In this document: positions 47,710 to 60,520 of the stretch, piece by piece | How positions within the stretch are numbered: position 1 is the stretch's first letter | Layout of the letters: each line of letters opens with the position of its first letter | From: Pegea sp. RAD2-039 | Lineage: Eukaryota > Chordata > Thaliacea > Salpida > Salpidae | Direction of reading: 5' to 3' | Assembly: GCA_034620365.1 (NCBI GenBank) | Contig: JAQGEQ010000045.1 | Coordinates: 682,001 to 746,000, forward strand | DNA length: 64,000 bases | The notes under the pieces: generated by a model | Told to the model about the DNA's origin: nothing | The model's database searches: none | The model's input: the letters and a program-made list of their open reading frames with translations, nothing else | Translations under genes and position numbers: made by a program

Positions 47710-50292
47710 ATCTTAGTCATCATGTTCCTACCGTTCACTGGATTCTGTCTTGTTTATCAAAGAACGCTCATGAGGTTCTATGATTGTTGTGTCAACTACT
47801 TCTTCTCAATTACGATTTTAGAGAAGACATTGAAAAAAAGTCAATCAGTAAATGTAAGAACACTGATTACAGTCTTTATCTCATCAATTGTTGCCTGGTC
47901 ACTTTCAGGAGTGGTCATATCGCAGCGAGATCCTTTTCAATTTGTCGTCAAATCTGTTCATTTGAAGAAACTGTGGTTCACAAGGTCCATCTCAACAATT
48001 TATCTATTACTTTTCTCAACCAAGAAATTTAGTTTCTGGCATTGGAAGCTCTTGGAGATTGTGTAGTTAAAGGGGAACCCCCTCAACAGAATCGTTTACC
48101 TCTTCTAAATGAAGTTTGGAAGCTTCTAGTAAAAGTGAAGAATCCTCAGGTGATCTGTTGATGGAATAAAAGAAGTTTGTAACTGATGACATCATTTTAT
48201 TTGTAGCAATTTATTTCTTGTGCCATACCTACGACTCAATACTCAGCTAAATATTTCACTGTGAGTTTTACGATCAGTTTATTGTTCTTTTTGTTAGCTT
48301 GTTTTTTTTTGTAGAAACGAGAAGTTAATCGAATTTTGGGTGAGACTATTAAACATATGGTTCCAAATAAAGCTTTTGAGAGTTGCTAGTCACATGTCAG
48401 TTGGTTGGTTGCTTTGTATAAAAATAATCTAGTTTTTTTGACATTATCAATTCTAGTTGAAACGAATAATGGTGGAAATCCTGAATCATTTCGAGTCACC
48501 ATCTGAGGCTTTTTATATGGTTTGTTTGATTTTATTAAACTTTCTGTTTTTCAACCAATTTTTTTATTTACTTTTTATTTTAGGACAATTTTCTTTTACA
48601 ATTTTCTTTACACCGTTTATTGATATGTTTCAAAATGAAGATAGAAAATCTGAACTTGCTCATGAAGTCCTCTCATTCTTTATCAAGTTGGTCTTAAAAA
48701 ATTAAATTAGTTAATAAAATAAACTATCACTTTTAAAAAGGAAACAACAAGAAAACACTTGTGATACTATTGTTGTTAATGTTGTTCTGTACATGTGCAA
48801 AGCTGTGCATGACTCACTAAAATAAGTTTAATCTAAAGCTAAGACCAGAATATTTGCAAAATTACTTTTTCCAGCGCTTTAAGTATTATTGATCAACGTA
48901 ATTCGTCAGCTCAATCAATTTTAAATCTTTACAGAAGGTAAAAAATGGCTAAATTCGAAAATGTTTTAAAAGATTTCTTTTGTATATCAGTTTTGGTAAA
49001 GACTTTGAGCAACAGTTATCGTTTTATGTTACGTGCAGAGCAAGTTTTTCTAATTTGGATTTTGTTTTGAGCTGATTGGTCCATTCTGTTAATCAACTGT
49101 CAATGAAGGTTATAGCAATAATGAAAGGGAATCATACAAGGAAAACTTCTGCTTTTGTTCGAGTATGATGATGTTAATTTTATTAACTTTTCAGAGAAAG
49201 TAGTTTTTCTTGTACTGCTTATTCGTTTATCACGATTCCATCACTAGAGAACAATTTAGTCAAATTCAATCTGTTTATAGAATCAGGGCAAGCTGCTTTA
49301 AACTGTCAATCTATTTCTCAAGGTGATACTCAATTATAACTTTTATAATTTCATTCAAAGTATTAAAAGCTGTTATCAACCAGAAAACGGTTGGGATACT
49401 GCTTCAAACTGTTTACCTTTTATTATTTATAGCTGATGCCATATTTAAGAGCGCAATCCTTTTGGTTATGGACTTGAATACGTTTAAGGGGTTTAGACAA
49501 GGGCACTTTTGGCCTAGTTTCCAAGCTTTGGCTTGTAATTTCTTGTCGTCGCTGATTTTAGTTCCTGTAAGTTAACTAAAAAGTTTCTTTTGTTAATAAA
49601 AACAACTTTTTGTTAGGATAATACGGATCAGGGAGTCCTTTATTTACTCCGAGGATTTCTAAACGTCATCTCAGAGCTGGATCATGTCATCCCAAAATCT
49701 GTATCTTGTACTACTTATATTTCAGTTTTGGCAATCTTATCTGTTTATAGTCAAGAGCAGTATTTATATCAAATTGAAAAAAGTGAGAAATTCAGTTGTT
49801 GTCTGATGGAAGGTTTTTTTCGATTTTAACAAAAACATTTCAGTCGAATCCAATGAAACTTTATACAGTAATGATCCAAAGTTTCTTCAGCAAGTCTCAA
49901 GCATCAGTCAAACAGTTCTCAATCAAATATTAGCCTTTATCGAGTCAACCAGCGATAAAGTAAGAAGGTTTATCAGTTAGCTTCAACTTCAACTTGTTAT
50001 ATTCCGTAGAACTCTTCTAAAAGCAACTGTGCAATTGGGTTTCTACAAACTATCATTGCACATGGTGATTTGAAAGATCAATCTATGATTGAACTTTTTA
50101 TCAAAACATGGATATTAATTAATAAATCAAGTCTATGTGATTCTAAACAACTGGTTTGTTTTGAATTTTTATTAGCTAAAACTCTTTATTAATTATTTTT
50201 TGTCATTTTAGGCTCGTGTTGCTAAATATTTATCAACCAGAAGTGAATTTCGTTGTCTAGTTGAGCAAATATCTTTCAATACTCAAGTTTAA
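47710..50292 (+). pseudogene. VPS35L: VPS35L (retriever subunit) gene, C-terminal part, damaged
   Basis: Successive plus-strand exons match the C-terminal half of VPS35L, the VPS35-like subunit of the retriever/commander endosomal recycling complex. Segments are HVPTVHWILSCLSKNAHE, RLPLLNEVWKLLVKVKNPQ (ending 48149), [109 protein letters not shown] and IIAHGDLKDQSMIELF, with a stop at 50290-50292. From about 49195 onward the exons are open. Before that, in-frame stops occur after NAHEVL, after LNQEI, after KAFESC and after LDFVLS. The MCKAVHDSLK exon runs into stops with no donor. N-terminal exons are not seen in the window. It is an intron-bearing pseudogene or a gene in early decay. Confidence 0.8.
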
Positions 50293-51840
50293 ATGCTGTG
50301 GAATTTATATCATCTATAAACTTTATTTGAAATTAAATGTATATATAATTATTTCACTTTCTAATCATCAGTATTTTACTGCAATCAAATCATTTTTCTG
50401 ACATTGTAAATTGCAAATACCATCTTATACATGTTCTCTGCTGAAAAGTTTCATTTTGAAATTAAACTTTGATGAAAGTAAGCTAAACTGTACAAGTTTA
50501 TGATGAAACATTCAAAGTCAATTTTTAGTTTCATTCGAAATAAAGAAAGTATTTTTAAAAAAATTTGTAAAATCATAATGTAGATTGTCCAATAACTTAA
50601 TATTTTTAGATATTATTCGATAGGAAAATTAGAAATATAATATAATTTTCGATTCAAGTTGGTTTCAATTATTTCTGAAGTATAAATACGACTCTTGTGT
50701 TCTGATCCATAACTTTTACATTAGAAATTATATCGATTAAAATTAAGGGATTTGAAGCAGCGATTAAGATTTGAAGGCTTTTTCTTTCTCGTCATCACTT
50801 GAACTTCTTGAATATCTACTAAACAAATCGATCAATGACTTCATCACTACTAGAGTCCTCCAACTACTTTTTTCTTCCAAATAGCAACAACACCTTTGAA
50901 GTAAGATGAAAGTAAATGTTCTAGAAGCTAGATTCTAGAAGTTAGTGATCAAATGTTATTAGTAAAATTTAATTTTTAGCAAAATTATTAAACAATTAAT
51001 CAATGTTATTAGATAAAAACATCAGCTGATATAAATAGTATAAAAATTCTGCTACAAAATAATTAACAAATATAATCTAAGAAATATAAGTTAAAAATAT
51101 ATCAATATAGTTTATTATATAACTTATTTCGATGCTTGATAAAACTAATAAAATTAGTATATATTTTATGAAAGCAACTTAAGCTGATGATTCATATTAT
51201 TAAAAATTGTAATAGATAAATAGAAAGATAAATCTGACTTCAATACTATAATTGGATGAAAAACTTTATAAAAAAATGACTTTAAAATGAAAATAAAGTT
51301 CTTTACATTTTGTTTTAAGTTGATAAAAAATAGATAAAAATTTGATACAAAATATTTACAAAATCTATCAAGTTCAAAAATTTACTTAAAAAAATGAATA
51401 AATTTATGAATTAAAATGATCTAAATGAAATCAAATAATATGTTGGGTTAGATGGTCGAAGATACAAGAAAGATGAATCTCTGTAAAAGTGATCTTCATT
51501 CTTTACTTTTTCATTTTTAATCTTAGATTGTTAATAAATGTTTTAATTTTACAGAATTTGTTTCTTATTAGACAAAACATTTGTTAAAAATTTAATGAAC
51601 TTCAATTTCTAAATAACTTCAAACAAAAAATATCTGATTTGATGATTAAAATAAATCTCTAAATTCTAACAAACTTTTTTTTTTATATTTTGTAAATTAT
51701 CAAACAATTAAAAAATAAGAAAATATTTATGAAAGAACATTTTGATTTTATTCTAAATGTTTTTGAAAATAAACACGACCTCAAAAGCAACTTTATACTG
51801 AAAATAAACTTCACAGCAATCTACTAGTAAAATTTATTTA
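50293..51840. repeat. K4 downstream flank, copy of the Kelch duplication block
   Basis: From about 50.79 kb the sequence matches the K1 downstream flank at 24.88-25.91 kb in direct orientation, including the MKSLID frame start, TTATCTGCTGATATAAA-like stretches and the 100 bases before the Kelch stop. 50.29-50.79 kb is unique AT-rich DNA. Confidence 0.75.
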
Positions 51841-54122
51841 TTAAAATGGGAAATTTACACAAATGTCAGGTACACATGGTTGATAGCTGATCATCAGTGA
51901 TCGGATCGTATCTGGTGATAACATAATAGTTTTTGGCAAATAAAGTTTTGGTTGAAATGTCATTTCATCACTCACTTCATCAATCTGCTTATTTCAAAAG
52001 AATTAGAATCATCAGCATCTGTTTCAAAATCATAATAATCTTCAAGAACGTATAATGCTTTATTAACAACTTCCATTTTCGGCATACGCAACTCATCGTC
52101 TAAACGTTTGCACTTCTTCCACTCATTTGAAATTGGGTCGTATCTAGAAATGTGATGACGTCATTCTTAGTTTGCAATGAAGATGTCATCATTTGCTTCA
52201 TGCTTCTAACCTTTCCATATCACCATTAAACCTTAACATATAAATGAAACCGTTGATGACAACAGATCTTGAAATATTTCGAAGACACAGCTTCGGAAGT
52301 TTAAACCAAATATCCGATTCAGACGAAGGGAACTTTACACTTTACAAAGATTTCTCATCAGATGAACAAATGACATACATCACCTGTGACATCATATGTC
52401 AGTCGTTGAAGTGAAAAGTATTTAATTAAATAATCTTACCTGCGGAATAGCAAGTTGTCTTAACTTACTTTCAATTGGGATGTAAGCTTTGAGGTCATTG
52501 AGGACCTTGCTGAGATATTCATAACAAGTATCTCTAATTACATCACAACTTTCTAATTTTATCGAAATAAAATTTGGTTTTATCAAATGGCAACGTACCT
52601 AGAGAAATCACAATTTTATACTCACAAGTCTACAACTTTATAGTTTCTAGATACTAACATTCTTAATTAACTTCTTTAAGTAATGTTTTCTTGAAGTTAA
52701 ATCATATTTGATCCAATCTAAAAGAGCATTGAATACTTGGGATTCACAAATCACATGAAGCTCATCTTTTGAAATTATTTTAGAAATTACAGAGTCTGGT
52801 TGTAATTTGAATTCTTCAGTTTGTGAAATCTGGTAAATATCATGAGATCAATCAAAAACGTTTTCTTATTAAATTTGAAAAGAACAAAATCAGTAGAAAT
52901 AACCAAGCAAGTAAATATTTCATAAATATTTAAGTTTGATGAAGTTGAAAAACTCTTTCTACTTAAAATGTTTTAGCCAAGAAAATAACATTTCTCTATT
53001 TTCTTACTTCTATAAAGTTTTTTCCAATAAATTTTTCTATTTCTATTGAAAGCTCCAAAAGTCCATACTTCTCAGTAAAGATTGAAAATTCAAAGCAATT
53101 GGAAATCTCTATTTGACTTTCGATAAAGATGTAATTGATAAAGTATAATTACAAAAACTATTGAAAGAAACTGATTTATAAAACTAGCTTACTTGCTACA
53201 TAACTTTTCTAAACCATTTATTTGAAACATGGAATCTGCAATCATCAGTTTCTCAACATTTTCTTCATTTATTTGTATTTCTTTTGAGTAAATATAATCT
53301 AGAAGATCAGAGAACACATTTGGGTCAACCTCATTTATGGTAACTTCTCCAGAATATGCTTCTCTAAATCCACCTTAATAAATTCAAATAGTTTTTTGTT
53401 GATATATTCAGTTATTTTACAACTGAAGTTGAATGTTGAATCTAACTTACGACAAAACATTGCTTCAAAATAAGGTGAAGCAGCAGCTAATATTACTTTG
53501 TGACAACTGAAACTTCTTTCCAAACCATCCAAATTTACTTTGATGATAACATCACATAGCTGAGAAGTTTGACGAAAACAATTTAGTTTCAATCGAAGAT
53601 TTGTACAATTATCAACTTCCCAAACTTTACCTCTAAAAACATCAAAATTAAAATTTACTTTAGTATCAAATCACAAATAAAGAATTAGAAGAAACAAATA
53701 AGTCAGAAAAATAAACTATATATATATATATATAAATAAAGAATTAGAAACAAGTTTGATAAAAATACAAAAAAGTGAATAATTAAATTCATAAATACTT
53801 ATTTCAGTTGTTAGATTTATAATTAAGGGAAACAATAAAATTAAAATTCTTCTAAATGATTGAGTAATACTGATATCACTCTAAAACAATTTAGAAATAT
53901 AATAATTACAAGTTAAAATTGATAAAATTTAAGTTATTAATCTTTTTAGATGCAACATAAATAATTTTCTAATCTGGGTTTATTTTAAATAAAAAGTGAA
54001 TTTAAAGTAAGTTTACTTAGCGAACAATGTTAAGTGAAGACACAAAATTCTACTAACCTTTTATCATCTGTAGTTGGCATAATTGAATTGAAAACAACTT
54101 TGCTATTTAATCTATCTACTAT
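51841..54122 (-). pseudogene. Kelch-like pseudogene K4
   Basis: The exon order is that of K1 and K3, but it has several lesions. The start ATG has become ATA (54122-54120). The acceptor before exon 4 reads ACAT instead of ACAG near 53.13 kb. Exon 7 has a TAA after DEKSL (52342-52344, minus). A deletion fuses the beginning of exon 9 (KYDPITD) to the last 40 or so bases of exon 11 near 51.89 kb, removing most Kelch blades. BTB (CDVIIKVNLDGLERSFSCHK) and BACK exons remain open and very close to K1. A short BTB-BACK product from an internal ATG is conceivable, but no splicing path supports it. Confidence 0.88.
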
Positions 54123-54199
54123 TTTGATGGAATTAATAAGTTTAGAAACGCTACCAACTGTTGATGTTATGTAAATGAATTAATTGATTTACCAAACAG

Positions 54200-57060
54200 T
54201 TTATGTTTTAAAACAACCAAACATTTTAGAATATCAAAAAGTAGATTATTGATGTAACTAGGATAAATATTAAATAATTTCAACAGAAAAAGGTAAATCA
54301 ATAAAAGATTATCAACTTCTTAAAAATATTTTCATACAAATTTTCCAGAAGTAAATAAATCTTATAATACCAAGTTATAATAGTAAAGCTCCTAGCAAGT
54401 TTGTATAAAACATATTATTATATATGTAAAACTATTGTATATAAATTATTATATAAAATATAATATTAAACAGTGTATACTTAAAAGTCCAGCCATACAA
54501 AAACTATATTTCCTGTATGTAATATCATATTTAGTCATCTTTAAATCTAAGAATTCCATAAAATTTGTAAAAGTCATCATGTTTAAAATGGTTATAGGAC
54601 TTGATAAAAACAACAAAATTTATAGCATATATAAAGTAAACATAATAGTTATATTATAAAAGGTATTTATTAATGTATAACAACAATTGTTATTTGGAAA
54701 AAATAATTAATTATATAATTTTTCCATAAATTTATTAAAAAGTTTATATTCAGTCATACCAAAAGTATAATACAACTTTATACTTTTACCTTATCTAAAG
54801 TACAAAAGTTGCAATTATATTAGCTATTCTACCAACATGAAAATTTAATAAAGTTATATATAAAAAGAATAAAAAATATACTAAGGTTATATACTAAAAT
54901 ATAAAGATGTTATAAATAAAGATATTCTTTAGCTGATTCAGTTCTTAGAAACAAAAGATTAATAAAAAATAATTATAAAATTATACAGAAACCTTTTTCT
55001 ACAGTTAAACAAAAATGTTTAAAACTTTTAAATAATTAATGAACAATTAATCAAATTTTACATTACTAATACACTAAACTGAAATATGTGTGAAGTAGCT
55101 TATTATTGAAAGTAGTATTTAAAAGTCAAATTACAATTATTCAGCTTAAAATTATTGATCTGAAGTAAGATTTTTCAAAAATAGTAAATACTTTTGCCAT
55201 TCTAAAATCATGTAATAATTAATATAGTAATTAGTCAAATAATAAAGATGAGACACAACACACAGTCTCCAAAAATATGATGCAATATGACATAAGATCA
55301 CTAGAACTTTTCTTCAGTGCGAAATTTCAAAATGTAAAAAATGTAGCAAAAAATAAATTGTAGAAAGCACGTGATATGTTAATTAAAAATTGGTACATGC
55401 GGTTATTACGCGCTCTTGATTAGTTGTCCCGTAAAACCTGCAAATTCATTTAACAGCTGTTTTACAATTTTACATCTAATCATAAATCTTTATAAGTTAG
55501 ACAAGATATTTTTCATTTATTTTTTTAACATTTTGTATAAATATTTAATGTTATATTGTATAATAATTACTAAACTGTCAATTGTTACATCATTTTTTTT
55601 ATTAAACTTAAGTATGTATAATAGGCCTCTTCTCAGCCTATTAGTTGGTGGGAAATTTTATTTCGAGAAAATGTTAAAGTTAGATTCATCATTCATTAAT
55701 TTCTTTTCTAATCTAAGCAAATTTACACTCAAGATTGTATTGGAACTAGTAGCGTGTATAAATGTTAAAAGAGCATGCCTAGAAGCTTTTTACAACTAAA
55801 ATTAGCTATTAAGTTATTTATTACAGCAAGAAGTTTGATACCAAACATCTACAGAAAAAAACTGTCTTCATTTCCAATATTGAGGGTAAAATAAACATTA
55901 TTTATTTACTTAATATCAAAATAAGAGCCAATTTATTAAAGAATACTTCAAAAACTTTACTAAGAGTTTTAATTACCTTTTCGATTTTTATTGATGTTTC
56001 AAGCAGCTTATCAAAGGCTTATTCAATAGTTTTCAATCTCTGATGTAAAAGTGATTAGAAGCAACAGAATGATGATTTTGTGTTCGATACTGCTTTTTGT
56101 GAAAACATTTTTTTGTTTTAACAAACGTTTCGAACACAAAAACTAATTTCGATATTTATTATCATTTTAACTAAATATGAAAATATTCTATTTTGTACCA
56201 AATTGTTCAGACTGATTTCTTATGTATCAAGAAACAATAAGTATATAATTATGAGCTCGCTTATTAACTTTGATTCCATATATAGAGCTATAAAGTTATT
56301 TTATAAAACTCATATTTAGCTCAAATATTTTTGCTACCTTCTATAACCTTCAAAATGTCTTTAAATATTTCTGAAAATTTTTATTTTAAATAATTTTGTG
56401 AAATTATTTACTTTTAAGTAAAAGTTTCTAAATCACTTAATTTAAGGTTCAAAAAATTGAAAACATTCAATCAACAGCTAAAGAGTGTAAGCTGATAAAA
56501 TTGAAATAAAAATACATTGAAAGTTAATTACTTTGTCAAAATCTTATCAAACTTAAAATCTATATTTTTATTTGTACAAGTAAATCATTGATGTTTGAAA
56601 TAATTAAGAGAGACTTAAGGATGATAAATGTATTTGATATATATTATCGACTTTAACTGATTATGAAACGTTTAATATTGATTCTAACAGACTAGCACTG
56701 AAAGAAAAAGTTATATAAAAGGCTTTTGTGAGTTTTTCTACTTTAGTTAATTCCAAAGTTGTTTTTTGACTTAAGATTAAAAGAATATTTTTTAAATTGG
56801 GGATTTTATCTGCTCACAAACTTTTCAAAGAAATTTGATAAAAAACAAAATATAGAAACACTTTTGCAACAAAATCATCTGAAGAGTCTCTAAAACTTCA
56901 TTGATTTTTTTTTGTTTTTTGTTTTTACTCGTAAAACTCCTCTGGATCGGGTTGTAGTGTTTGAACTCTCTCATAATTCCAATTTCTTCCTCTTCCGAGA
57001 CGAAGCCGTCGGATATACCCCTAAAAAACAACAACAAATCGTACTTCGTCCAAACAGTTC
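54200..57060. other. AT-rich DNA without recognisable gene
   Basis: The only longer frame, 55416-55799 (+), begins at a non-ATG codon as far as its frame allows, is Phe/Leu/Ile-rich and matches nothing I know. I consider it chance. The 3' UTR of the next gene lies at its right edge. Confidence 0.4.
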
Positions 57061-60000
57061 TCATTTGAAGCTTCTAACCCGTCGACTTGCTCGAAAGAGA
57101 AGATATAAGGCGAGCAAAACTATTATTCCTACACCAAGAAACAGAAAGTTGAGAATCAAGGTTTCTGAGGTGACATTAATCACAGGTCCAAATGGCGTCC
57201 ATTTAGCGTCTGTATCTATAAAAACATTTTAGATAAACTACAGAAAAGAAAGTTTCTTTTCAAAAAAGGAATTATTTTCAGTTTCAGTTTTTTTAAGTTA
57301 TTTTTTGTTAATTAGTAATTTAAGAAAGTATTTTTATCTTTCTGTATGTCTGAAACTTATTGATTCTTTTATTTTCATGGTTTGTAGTTTTCTCAACTTA
57401 TAAGAATTTTGATATTTTAGCAGCTTATTATATCGAAGAAAGACTTGAGTTGATTTATAAACTTTACTTGTTTACAACAACTATCTTTATACATTTAGTT
57501 AAAGGTCGGAAATTACAAAAACTAAATAACCAATTATCAAATTAGTAGTTAACAATCTCTTACAGTCTTTATTAATAAGTTCGAGTTCTTTCTCATTTAA
57601 TTTACTTTCATCTTTCCCAGTGAGTGATGAATAGTAAACATCTTCATACAGAGGACTGTTTATGTCCAATAATTCTGTGCACATTAATTAGAAAATTCTT
57701 AGTTTTATTACTTAAGCTATTATACTTAAATTATGTCAAGATGCATTGAACCCATCTAACTAGAAAACCTTATGTTAGTTTATTAATCTATAAAGTATTT
57801 TTGTATTAGAACTTCAAAATCAGGTCTACATGTTTTTGATATTAACCTGTTTCCTGGCTTTTTACTTTTTCAGGCAAATCAAGAACATCCAGCGCTTTGA
57901 AAAGATCAGCTTGATCAACTTGGTCATCTTGATTTTTTGAAAGAAAACCTACTTCTTGTCCTTTTAGAAAGTTTAATTGAAAAGAAATGAGTTGGTGTTT
58001 GTATAGAAGTTCCTTTCATATCTACTATTTTAGCTTACATTTTAATTATTACTCTAGTAGTCAATTATCTTCTTGTACAGAAAATTTTGTTAATCATTGA
58101 AAGCAAAAATCTTTCAAAAAAGTTGAACTTGAAAATTAATGTGAGATGCTAAAATGAAATTTAACCATTTTGCTTTATTCACTTTCAATCTAGCTTTAAT
58201 TTGGAACCAATAGCCAACCATTAAGCTTTATTAAATAAGAATTAATCTAAATTAATAAAAACTTATAAATAATAAAGAAAGAAACCATAAAAACGTTTCA
58301 GTTCTTCTGCATTTTACTGTATCTTGCTTTGCTTTTAGCAACACTTCTTGAGTACAACCAGCATGGCCGTTCTCGGCCGAAGCAGGCCATTAGCTTTATT
58401 ATTATAAAAACTCCTTATTTATAAATTACTTTCTTTACTTGTATCATCTGCTTCGTCCACCAAACCATTAAATACTTCTTCATCTTGAATATAATCAATC
58501 CCACCAGCGTCATCATTTAAAATTGTTTCTATAAACAAAACAGTTTCATGTTTGTCATATAAAATAAGTTTCTGTATTTTTCTGCATTAGATTAATTGGA
58601 AAAATCATAAATTCAAGGTTCCACCTTATAATAAAACTCAGCGTAAGAATATCTTACATCTAATTTAAGTTTTAAATTACTTGTTTAGGTTTAAAAGAAC
58701 CATACCATCAAAGGTGTAGTAGTAATCATCAGGGCCGGCAAACTTTTGGTCCAGTAGAAGTTTGGGGTTTGGTCTATATATTTTGCCAGTTCCATTAATC
58801 TTTGCTTCAACATTTGACTTATCTTTAAAAGAAAAGATTACAAAAAAATGAATAGATAAAACGTTGGCTTAAATATATGATATGAAAAAGTTTAAATTTC
58901 TTAAAATACTTAGAATTGGTGAAGTGTTTTTGTTTATTTTATGTGAATATCATTTCATAAATTTATTTTGAATGATAAAATTTAAAGCATTTAAAATTGC
59001 AAATTATTTTTATCAAATACTGAAATAGGAATTGCTAAGATATTTTATACACAAAAAATTAAAGAAGTTAGTTTAGTGATTTCTCATAAACTAATTTTGT
59101 ACCTTCAAGAGCAGGGCTGGTTTTAACATCTTCAGACGCCTCAGATATAACAGGATTTAAATCTGATAAATCTTCTTCAACCTTTTCGATTTCTTCTTGC
59201 TGATGAAAAAATTAAATAAAACGTTTAACCAAAAGTAAAGACAGATAATTTCTACTGAGGGTAAAATACTATCAAGATGATAGTTGTTACTTTCATTGTT
59301 TTTAGTTTCGTTATTAAAGTTCTTCTAATATCGTGAAGCTGATGAAATAATTATAATTGAAATAGATTTAGTAGTAGAACTATACACAAATTATTCAAAT
59401 ATTTGATTAAATAAATCATCACAGAGTCACTTTGTACTTTCAAATAATAAAGAGAATAAAAGCAAAATATTCTACAAAACCATTTAAATATAACTACTTT
59501 GTTTTCATTCATAACATCAGATTTTTTTTCAGAAATTAATTCATAGTTAAGAAAATATCCAAAACATATAGGATGTGCCCCTTTTATTCCACAAGCATAT
59601 TTACAGCTATCCGAAAAGATAATATCATAAACTCTCTCAAACCACTTGTTTTCACCTTACAAAATAAACAACTTTTAGCAATCTCTTTGTAATCCATCAT
59701 ATTTATAATGTGGCTAATTATAAACTAAACTGCTTAAGTAATTAATTACCAGTAGGGAAAGGGAACAGATCCGTATTCTCTTGTTTCAATGACATCAATG
59801 TGTCACATATTTCATCATTTTCAACAGTTTCTTGCATTGATGTAATACTTTGTAAAGTCTGAAATAAAAAAGCTGATGCAAAAATACTTTAACGTTTTAC
59901 TAAACCTTCTTCTCTTCTTCATCTGATTTCACATCACAGAAATGTTTAGAGCTGTTAAAGAAGGCATAGCAAAGTGCAGGTGTAAACTCAATGTTGTCCA

Positions 60001-60520
60001 GGTGAACGTTACACGAGTAGTAAAAGATGTGGTAGAAATCCTAAAATTAGCAACTGATATTGTAACTAGATTTATTCAGTTTTGTAAATTATAAATAAGT
60101 TTATCAAATATAAAAATATTATTGTAAGTCTCTGCTCTAAGAACTCTAATAACACCAAGAATAATTCAGAACCTTTGGTGGATAGTCACATTGATTTTCA
60201 GTCCAGTAAGCAACTGCTTCTTCGTATACTGTTTTAGGTTTAATGATAGAATCTGATACAGGAATAGTGGATTCTAGTTGGTTAGCAGCGTTGTTTGCAT
60301 TTTCAATCATTCTGTTTTTTTGGTATGCTTCATAAGGATTTGGTAACACTACATCATGTTGTTGGTATTCCTGTTGGCGCACTTTTTGATGCTCAGAGGC
60401 TGGATTAATTGGATTGATGTTATAATACTGTTGAGGAGCCGCCATTTGAACTAGAGGTTGTTGAATTTGGGCATTAGAAGAGATCAACAAAAACAAGAAT
60501 AAGAATATTGTTGATATCAT
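57061..60520 (-). CDS. Unrecognised type I membrane protein with Cys-rich lumenal region
   Basis: Ten exons on the minus strand join in frame: 60173-60520, 59906-60040, 59750-59858, 59498-59655, 59103-59199, 58706-58822, 58439-58528, 57847-57960, 57564-57674 and 57061-57215, giving 477 residues. Residues 1-17 (MISTIFLFLFLLISSNA) form a signal peptide. A Gln/Asn/Pro-rich stretch follows. Then come two cysteine clusters of similar layout: QCDYPPK-DFYHIFYYSC...CYAFFNSSKHFCDV and EICDTLM...WFERVYDIIFSDSC, KYACGIKGAHPICF. A long acidic region leads to one membrane helix (about residues 446-467) and a short basic tail RASRRVRSFK. N-glycosylation sequons are present (NSS, NGT, NVT). All junctions are GT-AG. 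The topology is clear; I do not recognise the family. One small intron 7 repeat is listed separately. Confidence 0.8.
58325..58402 (-). repeat. Dispersed short repeat, copy 2 (intronic)
   Basis: Reverse-orientation partner of 17.09-17.16 kb, sharing GAGAACGGCCATGCTGGTTG and the neighbouring CTCAAGA.GTGTT. It sits inside an intron of the type I membrane protein gene. Confidence 0.6.

Noticed and set aside
55416-55799. 127-codon Phe/Ile-rich frame
   Set aside because: AT-rich composition explains it; no family, no splice signals, no repeated copy.
56825-57064. 79-codon minus-strand frame downstream of the type I membrane protein
   Set aside because: It starts at the junction with that gene's stop in another frame and has no similarity; treated as 3' UTR.
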